From: Pseudeuparius sepicola
Lineage: Eukaryota; Arthropoda; Insecta; Coleoptera; Anthribidae
Length of the DNA stretch: 64,000 bases
NCBI GenBank assembly: GCA_963920635.1
Contig: OY987301.1
Span: 16,100,501-16,164,500, forward strand
Direction: 5' to 3'
The position numbers and the translations under genes were made by a program. Positions 1 to 11,900 of this stretch are shown here, in pieces (position 1 is the stretch's first letter; every line of letters starts with the position of its first letter). Below the pieces are notes generated by a model. It was not told the origin of the DNA. It made no database searches and saw only the letters and a list, made by a program, of their open reading frames with translations.

Positions 1-454
1 TAGTATTAATCATTACCTATTATTGTATAGGATATTATAACACTGAACACTTACGATATTAAAGCTGTATATCAAGCTAACAACAATTAGTAAGTATACT
101 TAAAAAAAGCCATAAAAACGATTAAACATAGTGTATAAATAGACTTGATCGGAAAGTTTCCCCATATTGGTATTTTAGATGAAAAAATAGTAAATAACTA
201 ATGAACTTTTCATAAACAAAAAAATGAAAAAATACATATGAAATACAATACAAGCAACAGAACTTTGATCTGATAGATAAAGGTAAAATCTCTTGGAAAT
301 CGGCACGATTTCATATGCCGGAAAAAAGGAGCAGTCAAATTTTTTGGTGGCCTAATTTATTTATGTATCAAAGCTCCATTGCTTCCACTGCTAGTACCTC
401 CAGGAGTAAATTATGAAATAACACAACAATGCAATTGTGAAAAAGAAGACATTT
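1..454. other. 3' flank of M-Ras, AT-rich
   Basis: AT-rich DNA downstream of the M-Ras stop codon. A minus-strand AATAAA (tttatt around 357-362) could serve as the M-Ras polyadenylation signal, giving a 3' UTR of about 100 bases. No coding frame or repeat is evident. Confidence 0.4.
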
Positions 455-1706
455 CTAAATAATAACACACTTTAACTTTTGGAGCTTTTTCTTTTTTCGT
501 TTATCGCTATCATTTTGTGGCTGATTCCTAATTATTCGTACAACCTAGAGAGAAAAATAACATATTTTACTCGTTTCATTATTACTTTTTATCTACGATC
601 ATGCAAAATAAATAATTTTCTCAAAGATATAATATTTGAAAATTATAGGTAATAGGGAAGTTGCATATAATGGAATTTCCAAAAGTGAATTGCTAATAAA
701 TGGAAACTAATGGCTCGAAATATTGCTACTGATAATCATTACTTTTTCCTAAATTGTCTTCGAGTATTAATAAATTAGAAATAAAATTGAAATTTTGAAA
801 CTTCTACGGAAACAGGAATGTATTATTACGTCATAAAGGTTAACAGACAGTCAAATATTAATTCGGAACTGATTCTAAATTAACTTTTGGCTAAAATAAA
901 CATGCTATTCCAGGATGTAGTGTTATTAGCAGAGCAGCAAAAATTAAGACTAACTATACTTCAAAATCATGCAACTTCCCTATTCTCGATAGTTGATTTG
1001 AAGAAATAGGTGCTGTACCTAAACAAAAAATGAATTATTCGAAAAATTAATAATAATAACATCGTTCATAATTTCATATTAAAAATACTTACCTCATGAA
1101 ATGTAGCATCGATATTGAGAGGAGGATCTTTTGCACTAGTTTCAATATATGGTATTCCCAATTTCGAAGCCAATTCTCTACCCTGCTCCTCTGTAACCTT
1201 ACGCAAATGAACCAAGTCTACTTTATTCGCAACTAACAACATTGGATACGTTTCTCTAAAAACAGAATGATTTTATTTGTATTTCCATATTACAAAAACA
1301 GTTCTCACCTGTCCTTAACACGTAAAATTTGCGTATGAAAATGTATTATGTTCTCATAACTGTTTTTATCTGTTACAGAATAAACCAGCAAAAATCCATC
1401 GCCTTTCCTCATGTATTGTTCACGCATTGCACTGAATTCTTCTTGACCGGCGGTGTCAAGAACTAAAGAAAGACAGGCATAGAAAAACAGGGAGAAAGAA
1501 GAATAAAAATAATACAAACCATCCAGCATACACCACTGCCCATCCACCTCCACATGTTGAAGATAGCTGTCCTCTATAGTGGGGTCGTAATCGGTAACAA
1601 ATAGTTTTTGGAAAAACTGGATAGTTATGGCACTTTTCCCAACACCACCATCTCCAACCACCACGAGTTTAACAGTGGGTAGATTATCAGTTGGTGGCTT
1701 TGTCAT
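455..1706 (-). CDS. Mras: M-Ras small GTPase (complete, four coding exons)
   Basis: Ras-family GTP switch expected at the inner face of the plasma membrane. Coding exons on the minus strand: 1706-1520, 1462-1309, 1255-1093, 544-455. Together they encode 197 residues, against about 208 in vertebrate M-Ras. Visible motifs: P-loop GDGGVGKS (residues 18-25), effector loop [31 protein letters not shown] and ETSAKDPP. The last exon gives a lysine-rich tail ending in a CVII CAAX box, which suggests prenylation. M-Ras rather than R-Ras or Ras is chosen from the N-terminal DNLPT, the phrase [10 protein letters not shown] and [10 protein letters not shown]. Splice sites are GT..AG with consistent phases; the exon 1 donor (gtttgt) is weak. 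It is divergent from Ral, with transposon-rich DNA between. The first ATG is used; no 5' UTR exon was located. Confidence 0.95.
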
Positions 1707-2612
1707 TTTTGAAAAATTTCTATAGCTCTATTTGAGGTGGCAGAAAAGTCAATAGGGTATTTCAATCACGGAATTCTTTATCCTGTAATAAAATATTACA
1801 TACCTATCAGCAGTGACTATAGAAAGAATAACCACTGAGTATTAAAATGCTTCAAGGAGTCAATTCAGCCAAAAATAGTAGGTACATAAGACATAAAAAG
1901 CCACACACTGAAAAATATTAGGTATTTTTTTATTTTTCCTTCAATAAAAAATATAGGCGTTTAGCTAAATCGCTGTTTTTGATTACAAAAAAAATGTGTG
2001 CAGCACATGAAATGAAGTGCTGAGAATATATACTTACTAGAGCATTAATTTGGCCCCTATTTCTTCATTTCCCAATTTCGTTGTTATTTATTATTATGAA
2101 TTGTTAAAGTTGTATAAAACAGGTACAAGAAAATTATTTATAGTTGATGTACTTGTCAGCTTGACGGCTTGACGGGCTTGACCACAAAATATATAGGTTA
2201 GGCTTGACAACAATGACAACTATTGACATATTACAAATATCTTTTTATAATGCTGCGTTTGAGTGTTTGAGCCACAGTGCACACTATTCGTACACGATCG
2301 CGTTCTATTTTACACTCGGTGTGAACAACATTGCGTTCCAACTGCGATCCTTTGCCTTGACCACAGTACTATTTTGTGCCTTGACTGTTATGTTTAGGCA
2401 TAGAATACAGATTACCGTTGATTGAAGAAGTCCTCCATCGACGAGATTACAGAATAGGGGAATCTTATTCTGTCGTTTAGGTACGCGAAACGCGCTCCTC
2501 CCCCAAGGTCTATAAATCAATAGACCTTGCTCCTCCCCCCCCCCCCCTATTTTTGTGGTTCATATTGCCAGACAGGGTGTACCGCTCAGACTGATTGCCA
2601 GAGAAAATGAAG
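1707..2612. promoter_or_regulatory. 5' flank of M-Ras with motifs shared with the Mios/Wdr24 spacer
   Basis: Non-coding, AT-rich sequence upstream of M-Ras. It contains CACAAAATATATAGGTTAGG near 2182-2201, which recurs upstream of Mios near 14456-14475. It also contains a motif reading CCGTTGATTGAAGA...CTCCATCGACG near 2413-2446, which recurs inverted at about 14897-14931. A run of about 14 C residues lies near 2534-2548. The open frame at 2204-2425 has no recognisable homology and is not called. Confidence 0.35.
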
Positions 2613-3294
2613 GGTTTGTTCCAACCTCAGTTCTGAACAGAGAAATGGAGTGGGGAGAACGCGCTTTGACCTAGTGCGCATCCTATTTCCAGGCAAATTT
2701 AATGGCCGCCATATTGTCCTCACTTTGACGTTTGCAGATTGTTCTCAGTTGTTGATGTATTTTCAGCAGAGAAATGGTCAATATTTTTGGAAAATGTCGT
2801 GTGCGGTACCAAGCTGTAAGAATTATAAGTCTAGGAGACTCCGGGAGTATCATTTTTTCGGTAAGTTTAGTAAAAACAATCGCCTAAATTTTGGGCACCA
2901 TAGGCGCGCATCTGTATAATTTTAATGATTGAATATGTGGTTAAAAATTCTTAACTTGGGGACTGATTGGACTTTGAGTCCAAATAACTTTGTTCAAAAC
3001 ATGTTGCTGCTATGATGCCTTTATTGTGCATCGTGGCGAATGAGGACGAAGACCTCTAAAGCAGTCTGCAGTGCCAAGTCTGTTATCAATGATACGCCCA
3101 TGGATGAAGTTTGTTTTAATATGGCCGCCACTTTTATTAGGCATTTCGCGCCAAGAACAGTTGACGCAAACTGTTCTTGGTTCGCGCAGCTTGTAGCGTA
3201 TTCTCCTTACTCCATTTCTCTGGTTCTGAATCAGTTCTCGGCTAGAAATGGTTCAGAACCAGAGAACTATTCAGAACTGTGTGTTGGAACAAAG
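2613..3294. mobile_element. Inverted-repeat element carrying a THAP-like first exon
   Basis: The ends are inverted copies of each other: TTTGTTCCAAC followed by AGTTCTGAA on the left, and the reverse complement on the right near 3268-3294. Further in, a segment containing GAGAAATGGAGT and GGCGGCCAT is also inverted (about 2640-2720 against 3120-3235). Length is about 680 bp, too short to encode a transposase, so this is a non-autonomous or internally deleted DNA element. No confident target-site duplication was found. Confidence 0.6.
2794..2860 (+). pseudogene. THAP-type zinc-finger first-exon fragment
   Basis: A short frame begins MSCAVPSCKNYKS and runs to HFF followed directly by a good donor (GGTAAGT at 2860-2866). 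The C-x4-C spacing at the N-terminus and the exon break before the FP-like segment fit the start of a THAP domain, the DNA-binding domain of P-element and THAP9 transposases. No following exon was found inside the element, so I read it as a remnant. It could also be a chance short frame. Confidence 0.4.
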
Positions 3295-3422
3295 CTATAT
3301 AGTTCTTTTCTGCTGAATACTGACCATAGTGTTCACAGAACTGACAGAACACTGTTATCACATGATTTCAGAACGTAGGGTACTACTCCATTTCTCTGAT
3401 GATTCGATATCGCAGCCCAAGA

Positions 3423-5041
3423 ACGTTAAATTAAACCAGACAGGATAGCTCAATCACGCGAATCTGTCCGCCGAGCCGCCGGACGTGATGACGTCACAGT
3501 TAGACGTACTGCGTAAACTCGCACCACGAAACACCCAATCGCGCGCCTTCAGAAAGCGACTTGTGCTTTTTTTAAGTTCATAAAAACAGAAAGTGAGCTT
3601 TAGATGCTTTTGCTTTATCGGATTTATTTTTTAAGGATTGTAAACAAGAAATCAATAAAGTTCACTCTTGTTTTTTGAACACGAATTTTTTATGACAATT
3701 TCTCCAACCAATACGAGAAAAAAGCGCATTATTGCAGCAAATGTGTTTTCAGAAGGTGCGAATTTTGCCTTAAATAGTTTTTATTATGGCACACAGATTA
3801 TAATATATTTTACAGAATTATTCTGTTAATAATTGTGCGCCTCCTTTGATTACTTTGATTTTGAAGAGCATTTATGCATTATGATATAATTTATATTATA
3901 CTTAATGTGTGAATGGTGAGTCAATAATAAAAAAATATAACACTGATAAAATGCACCAAGACAAATTAAAACACAGTTCAAAAATAGGTAGTCATTTATT
4001 TATTCATCATTCATAAATATTCTAATATATAATTTTGTTTAATTTCCGCTTTTTTTTTCGAAGAGGACCCACAGAACTATTTCTTTGTGAAGTATTATTA
4101 AGTATGTCGTGCTTTTAAATTTCGAAAATTGATTCTAATAATAGTTCTTCATTTACAAAAATCTTTTATAACTATAAAAGGCATGTTAACTTCTTTTTTA
4201 AAAACTTCATCTGATTCCTGAATAATTGCTTGTTGGGGAATTCCAATTTCAGTAAGTGTCGCTGGGGAAGAACTGCCTTCTAATTTTGCAGTTTCTCCAC
4301 TTTCTATTGCAGACAAATCAACAAGTAATTTTTCTATTTCTTCCTTTCTTTGTCTTTCGGTAAGTATCAGGACGTGATGTATTAGTTGTTGCCGAGGTTG
4401 TTGCAGTAATAGTTTTTGTGGAAGGTATATTTAATGTAGGAACTGCGTTTTTTTTAAATGGTTTCTTAAAGGTATTAAGCCTTAAATTAAAAAATATATA
4501 TAAATATTTATATTCTTGCACTTTTTAGATGGCTAGCTAGCAAAGAAAATTTTACTTACCTAATAATTCATTTCGAAGATCTCTTTCGTAGTCATTGTCT
4601 ACAAAATGTTGTGAACATATATGGCTAGTGTTAGGATTGAATTTGTCTTTTCTTTTGCACCTTGATATCAACTCATCACTTTGTATAGTTTTAGAGAAAA
4701 GGTCCTTTGGTTTTGTAAAAGCATGAAATATGATATTCTGTCCAGTTTGGGCAGCATAAGTGTTATTACACCCATATACGGCATACCTTGTTCCCTCTGG
4801 CCTAGACACACTTTATAACAGGTAAAACTCAAAAAACTCACAATAATAAAGTAAAACCGAAAGAAATACGATAGAAAACTAGAAAAACAAAGGTAAACAA
4901 CGGGCGCACCATGTAAGCTTCACCTAACGACGTCTAACGGTGACGTCACGCACTCGGTGGGCGCCGCGAACATTACACCATTCAGATTGAGCTATCCTCA
5001 CAGATTACCCACCTTGCTATCCTGTCTGGTTTAACGTTCTT
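3423..5041. mobile_element. THAP-bearing DNA transposon remnant with terminal inverted repeats
   Basis: Element of about 1.6 kb bounded by AAACCAGACAGGATAGC (from about 3436) and its reverse complement at about 5017-5033. Subterminal sequence is also inverted: GTGACGTCAC near GTTAGACGT occurs at 3486-3507 and reversed near 4925-4948. Both sides end at AACGTT (about 3422-3427 and 5034-5039), a possible 6-bp target duplication; the left side has about five extra bases. Inside is a minus-strand THAP exon. The layout resembles a deleted P-like or THAP-type element. Confidence 0.65.
4552..4809 (-). pseudogene. THAP domain exon of a degenerate transposase
   Basis: This 85-codon frame has the THAP (C2CH zinc finger) plan: YGCNN, then IIFHAFTKP, a basic SRCKRKDKFNP stretch, and ICSQHFVDNDY. 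The last two zinc ligands (C-x2-H) are present, but the first expected cysteine is a tyrosine (TAT in RYAVYGC), which should damage zinc binding. A donor GTAAGT follows near 4559. A second minus-strand frame (4318-4521) is rich in Thr, Ser and Lys. It does not join the THAP exon in frame with an obvious splice, so the gene is probably dead. Confidence 0.65.
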
Positions 5042-5043
5042 GA

Positions 5044-5714
5044 TCGCGGCCAACGTTCCATATTCACAATACATGCAAGTGGATCCCGACTCCCGACCCG
5101 ACGATATGGATCAGGATCATCAGCTGGGGCTGGGAGGAACCGTCGATGGACTCAATCAACGCAGGAACTGAACAGCTGAGTTCAGTTCCTGCGATGTGTT
5201 CCTGACTGTTGTGTTATCTTTGTCTTGCGTTCGCGTCCCCTCCGCTGCGTTCAGTTATCCAACCTCGAGGCTCTATTCACTATTCAGTTCGTTCCGCAGT
5301 CACGTCCTTCCGATAAACGGCCCAGTCGGCCCTCGTAAAATTTCCGATAGATTCAGATTCAGCAACGTTCCGGAACGTGACTTAAAATAACGTTCCGAAA
5401 TCACGACCCATCACGTATCACATCACATATCACATATATTTTGTGACACATCGCTACAAAAGACTGATTCTTTTTATCTGCAGTAGTTTCGTGTTTTTAA
5501 TCTGTGGTTCCCTGGTGGTTGTTGCAATTGTGGCATAGTTTTTATTAACATTTTTCTTCACATATCAGGTATATGTGGGCAGGTATATTATATAGCAAGG
5601 TCGTTGACTCTTTTTTGCTTCTATTCTATTTTGGTATTTGGGAATATCCAGCAACACATCAGCCACTCCTAATTTCCAATGTTCAATCGTTTTTAGGGCA
5701 GATCCACCCCGAAA
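5044..5714 (+). promoter_or_regulatory. 5' region of Ral
   Basis: Sequence between the THAP element and the Ral start. It contains another CCGTCGATGG...ATCAACG motif (about 5142-5160) and two short TTCAGTTCCTGCG-like inverted pieces around 5160-5192. A splice acceptor (tttttag at about 5689-5695) a few bases before the ATG suggests a non-coding first exon upstream. The open frame at 5196-5390 has no recognisable product. Confidence 0.4.
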
Positions 5715-7895
5715 ATGGCGAAGAAACCGACTGCCCAGACAGCCCTCCACAAAGTGATAATGGTGGGCAGTGGAGGTGTGGGAAAATCAGCCCTAACCCT
5801 TCAATTCATGTACGATGAGTTTGTCGAAGATTATGAGCCAACCAAAGCGGATTCTTATCGAAGGAAAATACTACTAGATGGAGAAGATGTCCAAATTGAT
5901 ATACTCGATACAGCAGGACAGGAGGACTATGCCGCTATCAGAGACAACTATTTCAGAAGTGGAGAAGGATTTTTGTGTATATTCTCCATAACGGAGAGTG
6001 ATAGTTTTCAGGCCACGCAGGAGTTTAGGGAGCAGATTTTGAGGGTGAAAAACGACGAGAATATTCCGTTTTTGTTGGTTGGGAATAAAAGCGACTTGGA
6101 GGATAAACGGGAGGTGTCTTTTAAAGAGGCTAGTGACCGAGCAAAGCAGTGGGGTGTTCTTTATGTGGAGACGTCGGCAAAAACTAGGGAACATGTGGAT
6201 AAGGTAAGCTTTCAGTTGTGTATAATAATTTTATTTTTAATACCATTGTTTAGATAATTAAAAAATGGTGTGAACGGTTTCTCTGAAAAGCAGTAGTAAT
6301 TAACTTATAATAGTGTAGCTTGTGCGAACTTGGAAATTAATTGAGGTCAAAAGTTAAAATTTCTCGTTTCTTTAATTTTAACTAATAGGCGAGCAAATGG
6401 GAAGGTCTAAATTTAGACTATGTCAGTATTTCAAATTTCAATTATTGTTTATGTCATAGAGATGACCAGAATACAGAGAGTCCATCTTGTCAAATATGTC
6501 AACTGAAGCCCAACTTTTACGTAATTTTTCGCACACCCGATAAGATCATTCAGATAAACTATCAAGTAGACTGTGTTCTTCATTTATAGATTAATTTAAT
6601 ACAATGTATTAATTACCCTTTAATGTTGGGCTCCATTTGACATATTTGACAAGATTAACTCCGTATTCATCTCTGTGCATATGTCCATTTTTTTAAATCT
6701 CTGTTATCTATCTTGTTCACTTTGATGATTATTATTAATCATTTTACTAATTACAATGCAAACATAATGAGTAATCCTCAGTATAATCTATTATCTTTGC
6801 AGATGAGTAAAACCACATTATATTGTAGATGACTCATGCTGTTAAATTATTTTGATTTAATTAATTATTAGTCACTGAAAATAGTGCATAGGTACTTATT
6901 TGATTTCTGGGCTACTAGTTTCATATATGAATGATATGTGGTAATGTAATATATATTTGATCTACAACTGAGCCGTATAATTAAGGGTTTCACAAACTAT
7001 CGGTGTAGTAATAGTTCTAATAGCGCAGGTAACTTCATTATAATAACAATAACAGTTTCAAAAAGGTGACTCAATGTGTTATATTTATTTTAAATAAAAT
7101 TGAATATTAATATTTTTATAGATACACAGGTTTGTAGATAAAATATCGTTTATAATATGTAATTGTGTTAATTGGGTTTTTACATTGAGTGTAAGTTTCA
7201 CACACCCAACTGCTCTCAATTCTCACCTCCTTTCCTTTCAAGCAACAACCATTTCATGGGTATTTGATGCTCCGAGTGTAGTGGAGTCTAATCCATCGTA
7301 GATTTTGAAATTTCTTATTTGTTTTCATTGGTTGTTTACGATTTCGTTATTCCATATTTTATAAAAATAAAATAGTATTCAAAATTATAAGGGAATTAAT
7401 AGGACATAAATCTGTCCCAGAGTATTAAAATGGCTAATAGCGTTGACTGACGTATTAATAAAGACTGCTCATGGCTGTCATGTTTGACAGTTCTCTGGCT
7501 CACCATGCGCTTCCCGGAGACAAAATACAATGCAAAATACATTGTTGACCATAGGCGCCATCTACTTTTCAGAATATGAAGCTATAGCCATGAGAAGTCT
7601 TATTAATACGTCAGTCAACGCTAATAGGGCAAGATGAGATCTGTGTATTGGATACTATCAAGTCAACACTGTGCATCCCTGTCCTCATTTTTGAGACAAC
7701 TTCAATGGTGCTTGTAATTTTTTTCAATTCTCATTTGTTTCAGAACATTTTTCTACATTTCAAAATTATTTTTTGTAGGTGTTCTATGACTTAATGAGGG
7801 AAATCCGAGCCAGAAAAATGGAGGAAACCAAGCAAAACAATGGTCGTGGTAAGGACAAAAACAAGAAAAAGAAGCTGAAGTGTACTATACTTTAA
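5715..7895 (+). CDS. Ral: Ral small GTPase (complete, two coding exons)
   Basis: Ras-like GTPase of the RalA/RalB type. In animals it acts downstream of Ral guanine-nucleotide exchange factors on the exocyst and vesicle trafficking. Exons: 5715-6203 and 7779-7895, encoding 201 residues (vertebrate Ral is about 206). Visible motifs: P-loop GSGGVGKS (residues 18-25), the Ral-type effector loop [40 protein letters not shown] and ETSAKTR. Exon 2 encodes [16 protein letters not shown], a lysine-rich tail and the CAAX box CTIL, whose final leucine predicts geranylgeranylation. The ATG is preceded by a plausible acceptor, so the 5' UTR is probably split. AATAAA at 8761 gives a 3' UTR of about 0.9 kb that reaches the 3' end of Mios. 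Confidence 0.97.
6458..6674. mobile_element. MITE in the Ral intron
   Basis: Element of about 217 bp with inverted ends of about 55 bp. The left end begins AGAGATGACCAGAATAC and continues ATCTTGTCAAATATGTCAA and GCCCAAC. The right end is the reverse complement with a few changes and indels. No coding capacity. Confidence 0.7.
7439..7622. mobile_element. MITE in the Ral intron (copy 1 of a family)
   Basis: A 184-bp element with inverted ends of about 35 bp: AGCGTTGACTGACGTATTAA at the left and its complement at the right. AAT flanks both sides and may be the target duplication. A second copy lies in reverse orientation at 23583-23770. Confidence 0.8.
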
Positions 7896-8985
7896 TCTCT
7901 TGAAAAAAAATAGGTACTATTAGAGCTTGATTGCTTTATGTTTACCTTTTGTCAATACATGCATTTCTTACTCCAGGCATTTAAAAGGAACATACTATGG
8001 CTTTGTGAAAATCTCAATTAAATGCTTGGCTAAATTTATATTATAAGTATAAAGATATAACATAAAATGTATGGATGTGTACATGTGGTAGGTAGTGTAT
8101 ATAATGTTGGAGGAAGAAAACAATCTACTTCTAAAACCACAATCATTTCGGTATTATTTGTTAATAATATTTTATCCATAGGTCTATGGTGCAGAATAAT
8201 TTAGATTATGTTTGGTAGGAAGTTGATTTTTATACCCGAATATGTTTTTTTAGATTATAGTAGTATTTATTTAGTTAAAATGAAATACATAATATTTATA
8301 TGAATATATATTTTTTATTTTACACAAGTTGATATAGGTTTTTTACATCACCAAGTGTCTAGCTTGCACCAAAGCAAATTTCTACTAAAAATGTAATTAA
8401 TTTAATTATTTCACTTATCTTTCTTGCAATGTAAAATAAGGATAATTACTGATTTACAATAACGTGTAAGTACTTGTGTGTTAGCTAGGTTTTGTAAACA
8501 GAATGTACTATTTTGGCTAAGTTTTTCAATGTAATTTGTACTGCCATGCAAAATATACTTTTAGTCACATAATAATCTGTTTTACTTCATTCAAACTCTA
8601 CACTATATTTATATGTGGTCTGTGGTAGATCAGCATTTCTTTATTAGAAGTGAGATCAACTACGGCGATTATTGGCATTAAAATATGTAATCAACATTTA
8701 CATTTTTGGTAGGTACACTCACTTCCTGTCATCTGCTTAAAACGTTAAGTTGGTTGGAGTAATAAAGAAAATATGTTTATTTCCTTAAATATGTATTTTT
8801 TTGTACAATATTTACAAATACAAAAGAGAATAGTCAAATATTTATGAAACAAAAATGGAAAATCTTTTTAAACAATACCACAGTAATAGGTAATGCTAAA
8901 CAGCGACTTAAACACCACTAAACCTCAAATTCAGACAATTTACATCTTATTGCAAAAGGCTGTATAATTTTTCACTTACCAATAT

Positions 8986-11900
8986 TTATTTACATCTGGA
9001 AACAATATAATCAAGTGTAAAACACCTACATGTGCAACCTGTCGTTGGGCATTCCAAATGGTCTCTTTAAATTACCGTTGTTAAAAAATATGAATGCAGT
9101 CATTAAAATTTTACTCACTCAAACCACCGTATCATGTGCTTCGAATGTCCTCCATGTCTGCAATGTTGGCACCAAGTAAACCAATTGTCAAAGTCTGTCG
9201 GCTTTGTTGAATCGCTATCGCCTATTGTCGTCCCCATATTCATAAGACAGATTGTGCATCTAGGCATTGGCTTTCGGCAGTTTGGACATGCCGACAACTA
9301 AAAAATGGACTTTTTAACGGTAATTTTAAAAATGAAAACGTCTTAACTTTGTTTTGTGAAGCAGTTCCAGCCATTCTAGAATATTGCTCGGCTATCTTAA
9401 GTTTGAAGTGAGACGATATACTTTTGCCACAATAACTGCACGATATGTATATCTGCTGGGGTGGTTTCTCGTTTTTGTATTTTAAAACCATCAGATCGAA
9501 TTCGGCTCTCTCAAACCAAAATCGCCATGTATTCAAGAGAAGCTGATAGCTGAAAAATTAGCTCAATAAAAGGTGCAGTTCTAAGATTTTTCCATGGGGC
9601 TGTGAACTTAAACGACATATATTTTGAAAGTAATGAATAAAGAAAGCCTAAATATTTTCTGTGAATTAAATAAAGCAAGAAATCATATAGTCGTCTCGCC
9701 AAATAGCTAGGATGTTGACATTTGCCAAACTCCCTAGATCACCTGGAATGACACAAAAAATCAGGAACATATTAGGGCATATTGGATAAGGTAAATTTTT
9801 GGACGTTTACAAAAAGTCGATCCAAACGAAACCGATTTATTTTGGTATAGTTTAATGTTTAATATGTGATGTCCAAACAAACAACTTTGGAAAAAGCAAC
9901 AATATATTCCTGCGTTTTGTGGTGTAAACAAAAAATTAAGTACGGCCCTGGTATTTGTCGGTTGGTATGAACTAAATTACCAATGTGCCAATTCTGTGGT
10001 CCAATTATTTGGCAAGACGAGTATAGTCACCTTTTCGAAATTTCAAAATATGGTGTTCAAATTAAATTATATATTCACACATACTTCTCTATCCAGTCTT
10101 TTATAATTTGGTTTGAAAGTTCATTTCGGAATGCACGAACTGCTATGAGAGCAGTAGATTGTATGTCTCCAGAAACATCCAAATAATTCTGGAGTAACTT
10201 TAATCCTTGGCTACTGTTCCCTTAAATTTACAAAATAATTGTTTTATATTAATTAAAACATCTTTAAAAGTAGGATATTCAAATAAATGCCTTGCTTAAA
10301 AATTGTGTTTATATTTGTGTTCTTTTAAATGCCCTATTCGAGCAATCCCCTGGAAGATTTTTCACAACAAGCACATAAAGAAATGAAATACAATAAAACA
10401 ATTTCTGTCAAAGTTAAATTTTACATGAATAATGTAGCGTGGAAATGTCAGAAGCTATTTGTGCATAAAATGGAATCAACAAAATTGACGGCCATTCAAT
10501 AGTTAAAATTTCGAGCCATTTTTAAGATATAAAAAATTAATACCTGTAAGTAGTAATCCATCAAGATTTCCTTGTACACAAAGATTATCACAGAGTCTCC
10601 TAATATATTCGTTTAATTTATTGTCTGGCAAAAACATACATGCAAATGCAACACGATCATCAACTGCTATGCCCGATTCATTCTAAAAGTTATCCAAATT
10701 AATCGTAAAATATAAAAAATAGCAACCGACGCGCTTACCAAAACACCGTCATAATTATAATTCTCCGCTGTTAAAAACGCAAACATAACCTTCAAATATT
10801 GATCGGTGAGTTTCGCACTGCTCGTAGTGCAAAACGTTTTCCACACGCTGTTAGGATCATCCGAAAATCCTGAAAGAGCCATCGCCACAATGTTTAATAT
10901 CGACCCGTACTCCGTATTATTCGGAGCTTTGCTCAAGACTTCAATCGCCAGCTGGACTTTGAGGTTAAAAACTGCTATTGCGGCAGCACGAGTGTAAGCT
11001 TTCTCTCTTCCGAGATTTTCTATGAACGTCGTGAGACTTTGGGCGTCTCTGTCAACTGGCCAGCTGCATAAGTGTAAAGCCTTGTTTCTATCTTCCCGTC
11101 TAAAATACATGAATGTTTAGAAATGGTCAGTTTACAAATTAATTGCGTAAATAACATTTTTGGTCATCAGCCAATACCATTTTGGGACAAGAACTTTTTC
11201 TTAGAATTGCCTTTTCTGCCTCTGGTTAATGTTTTATTATTAATAAGCAGAACACCCTGCATTATTTAATTACACACTATTAAAAAATAAAACTCGGAAA
11301 ATTATAAACATAGAAAACCTTACTTGTAATATCTGGCTGAACCACTACAGTTTGGATGTCCCAGTTCTGCCCAAGTAATTGTCACCGTTTCAGATGGATT
11401 TGTATCAGAATCTAGTTTCAAAATTGAAAGAACCCCAGGATGTCTGTAATGTGGCCCGAATATTTTCCCGTCTTCCACTAATTTCGTACTGAGGTGCAAC
11501 CAGTTCCAAACGTTTGATAGAATTTCATCATTGTCCACCATTTTTGCATTTTTATATAACTCATCCTAAAATATTATCAGGGGTAATATAACAAGTGATG
11601 TGCCTATTATGGATAACACATAATACCTTTCGTTAATTTTACGAATTATAATCCCAAAGCTGAAAATACCACGAATCCGTAGCAGAAGTGGTATTTTCTT
11701 AGCATTGGGATTTTAATGAGTTAATAGATTAACGAAAGGTATTAGGTATCTGATTATTATGGGCATACCACGAGTTGTATTTTAGGAGGAGAATTTGACA
11801 ACTGCAAATAATTTTTGACAACCAAACCAAACTTATTTTGCCTTTTTTAAAATGATTTAAAAAAATAAAAAAGTAACCACAACCAGGATTTGAACATCTC

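Noticed and set aside
2204..2425. 73-codon plus-strand frame upstream of M-Ras
   Set aside because: No recognisable domain, no splice partners, and it overlaps shared promoter-region motifs.
5196..5390. 64-codon frame before Ral
   Set aside because: No homology recognised; likely 5' flank or non-coding first exon.
5874..6194. 106-codon minus-strand frame
   Set aside because: Antisense to Ral exon 1.
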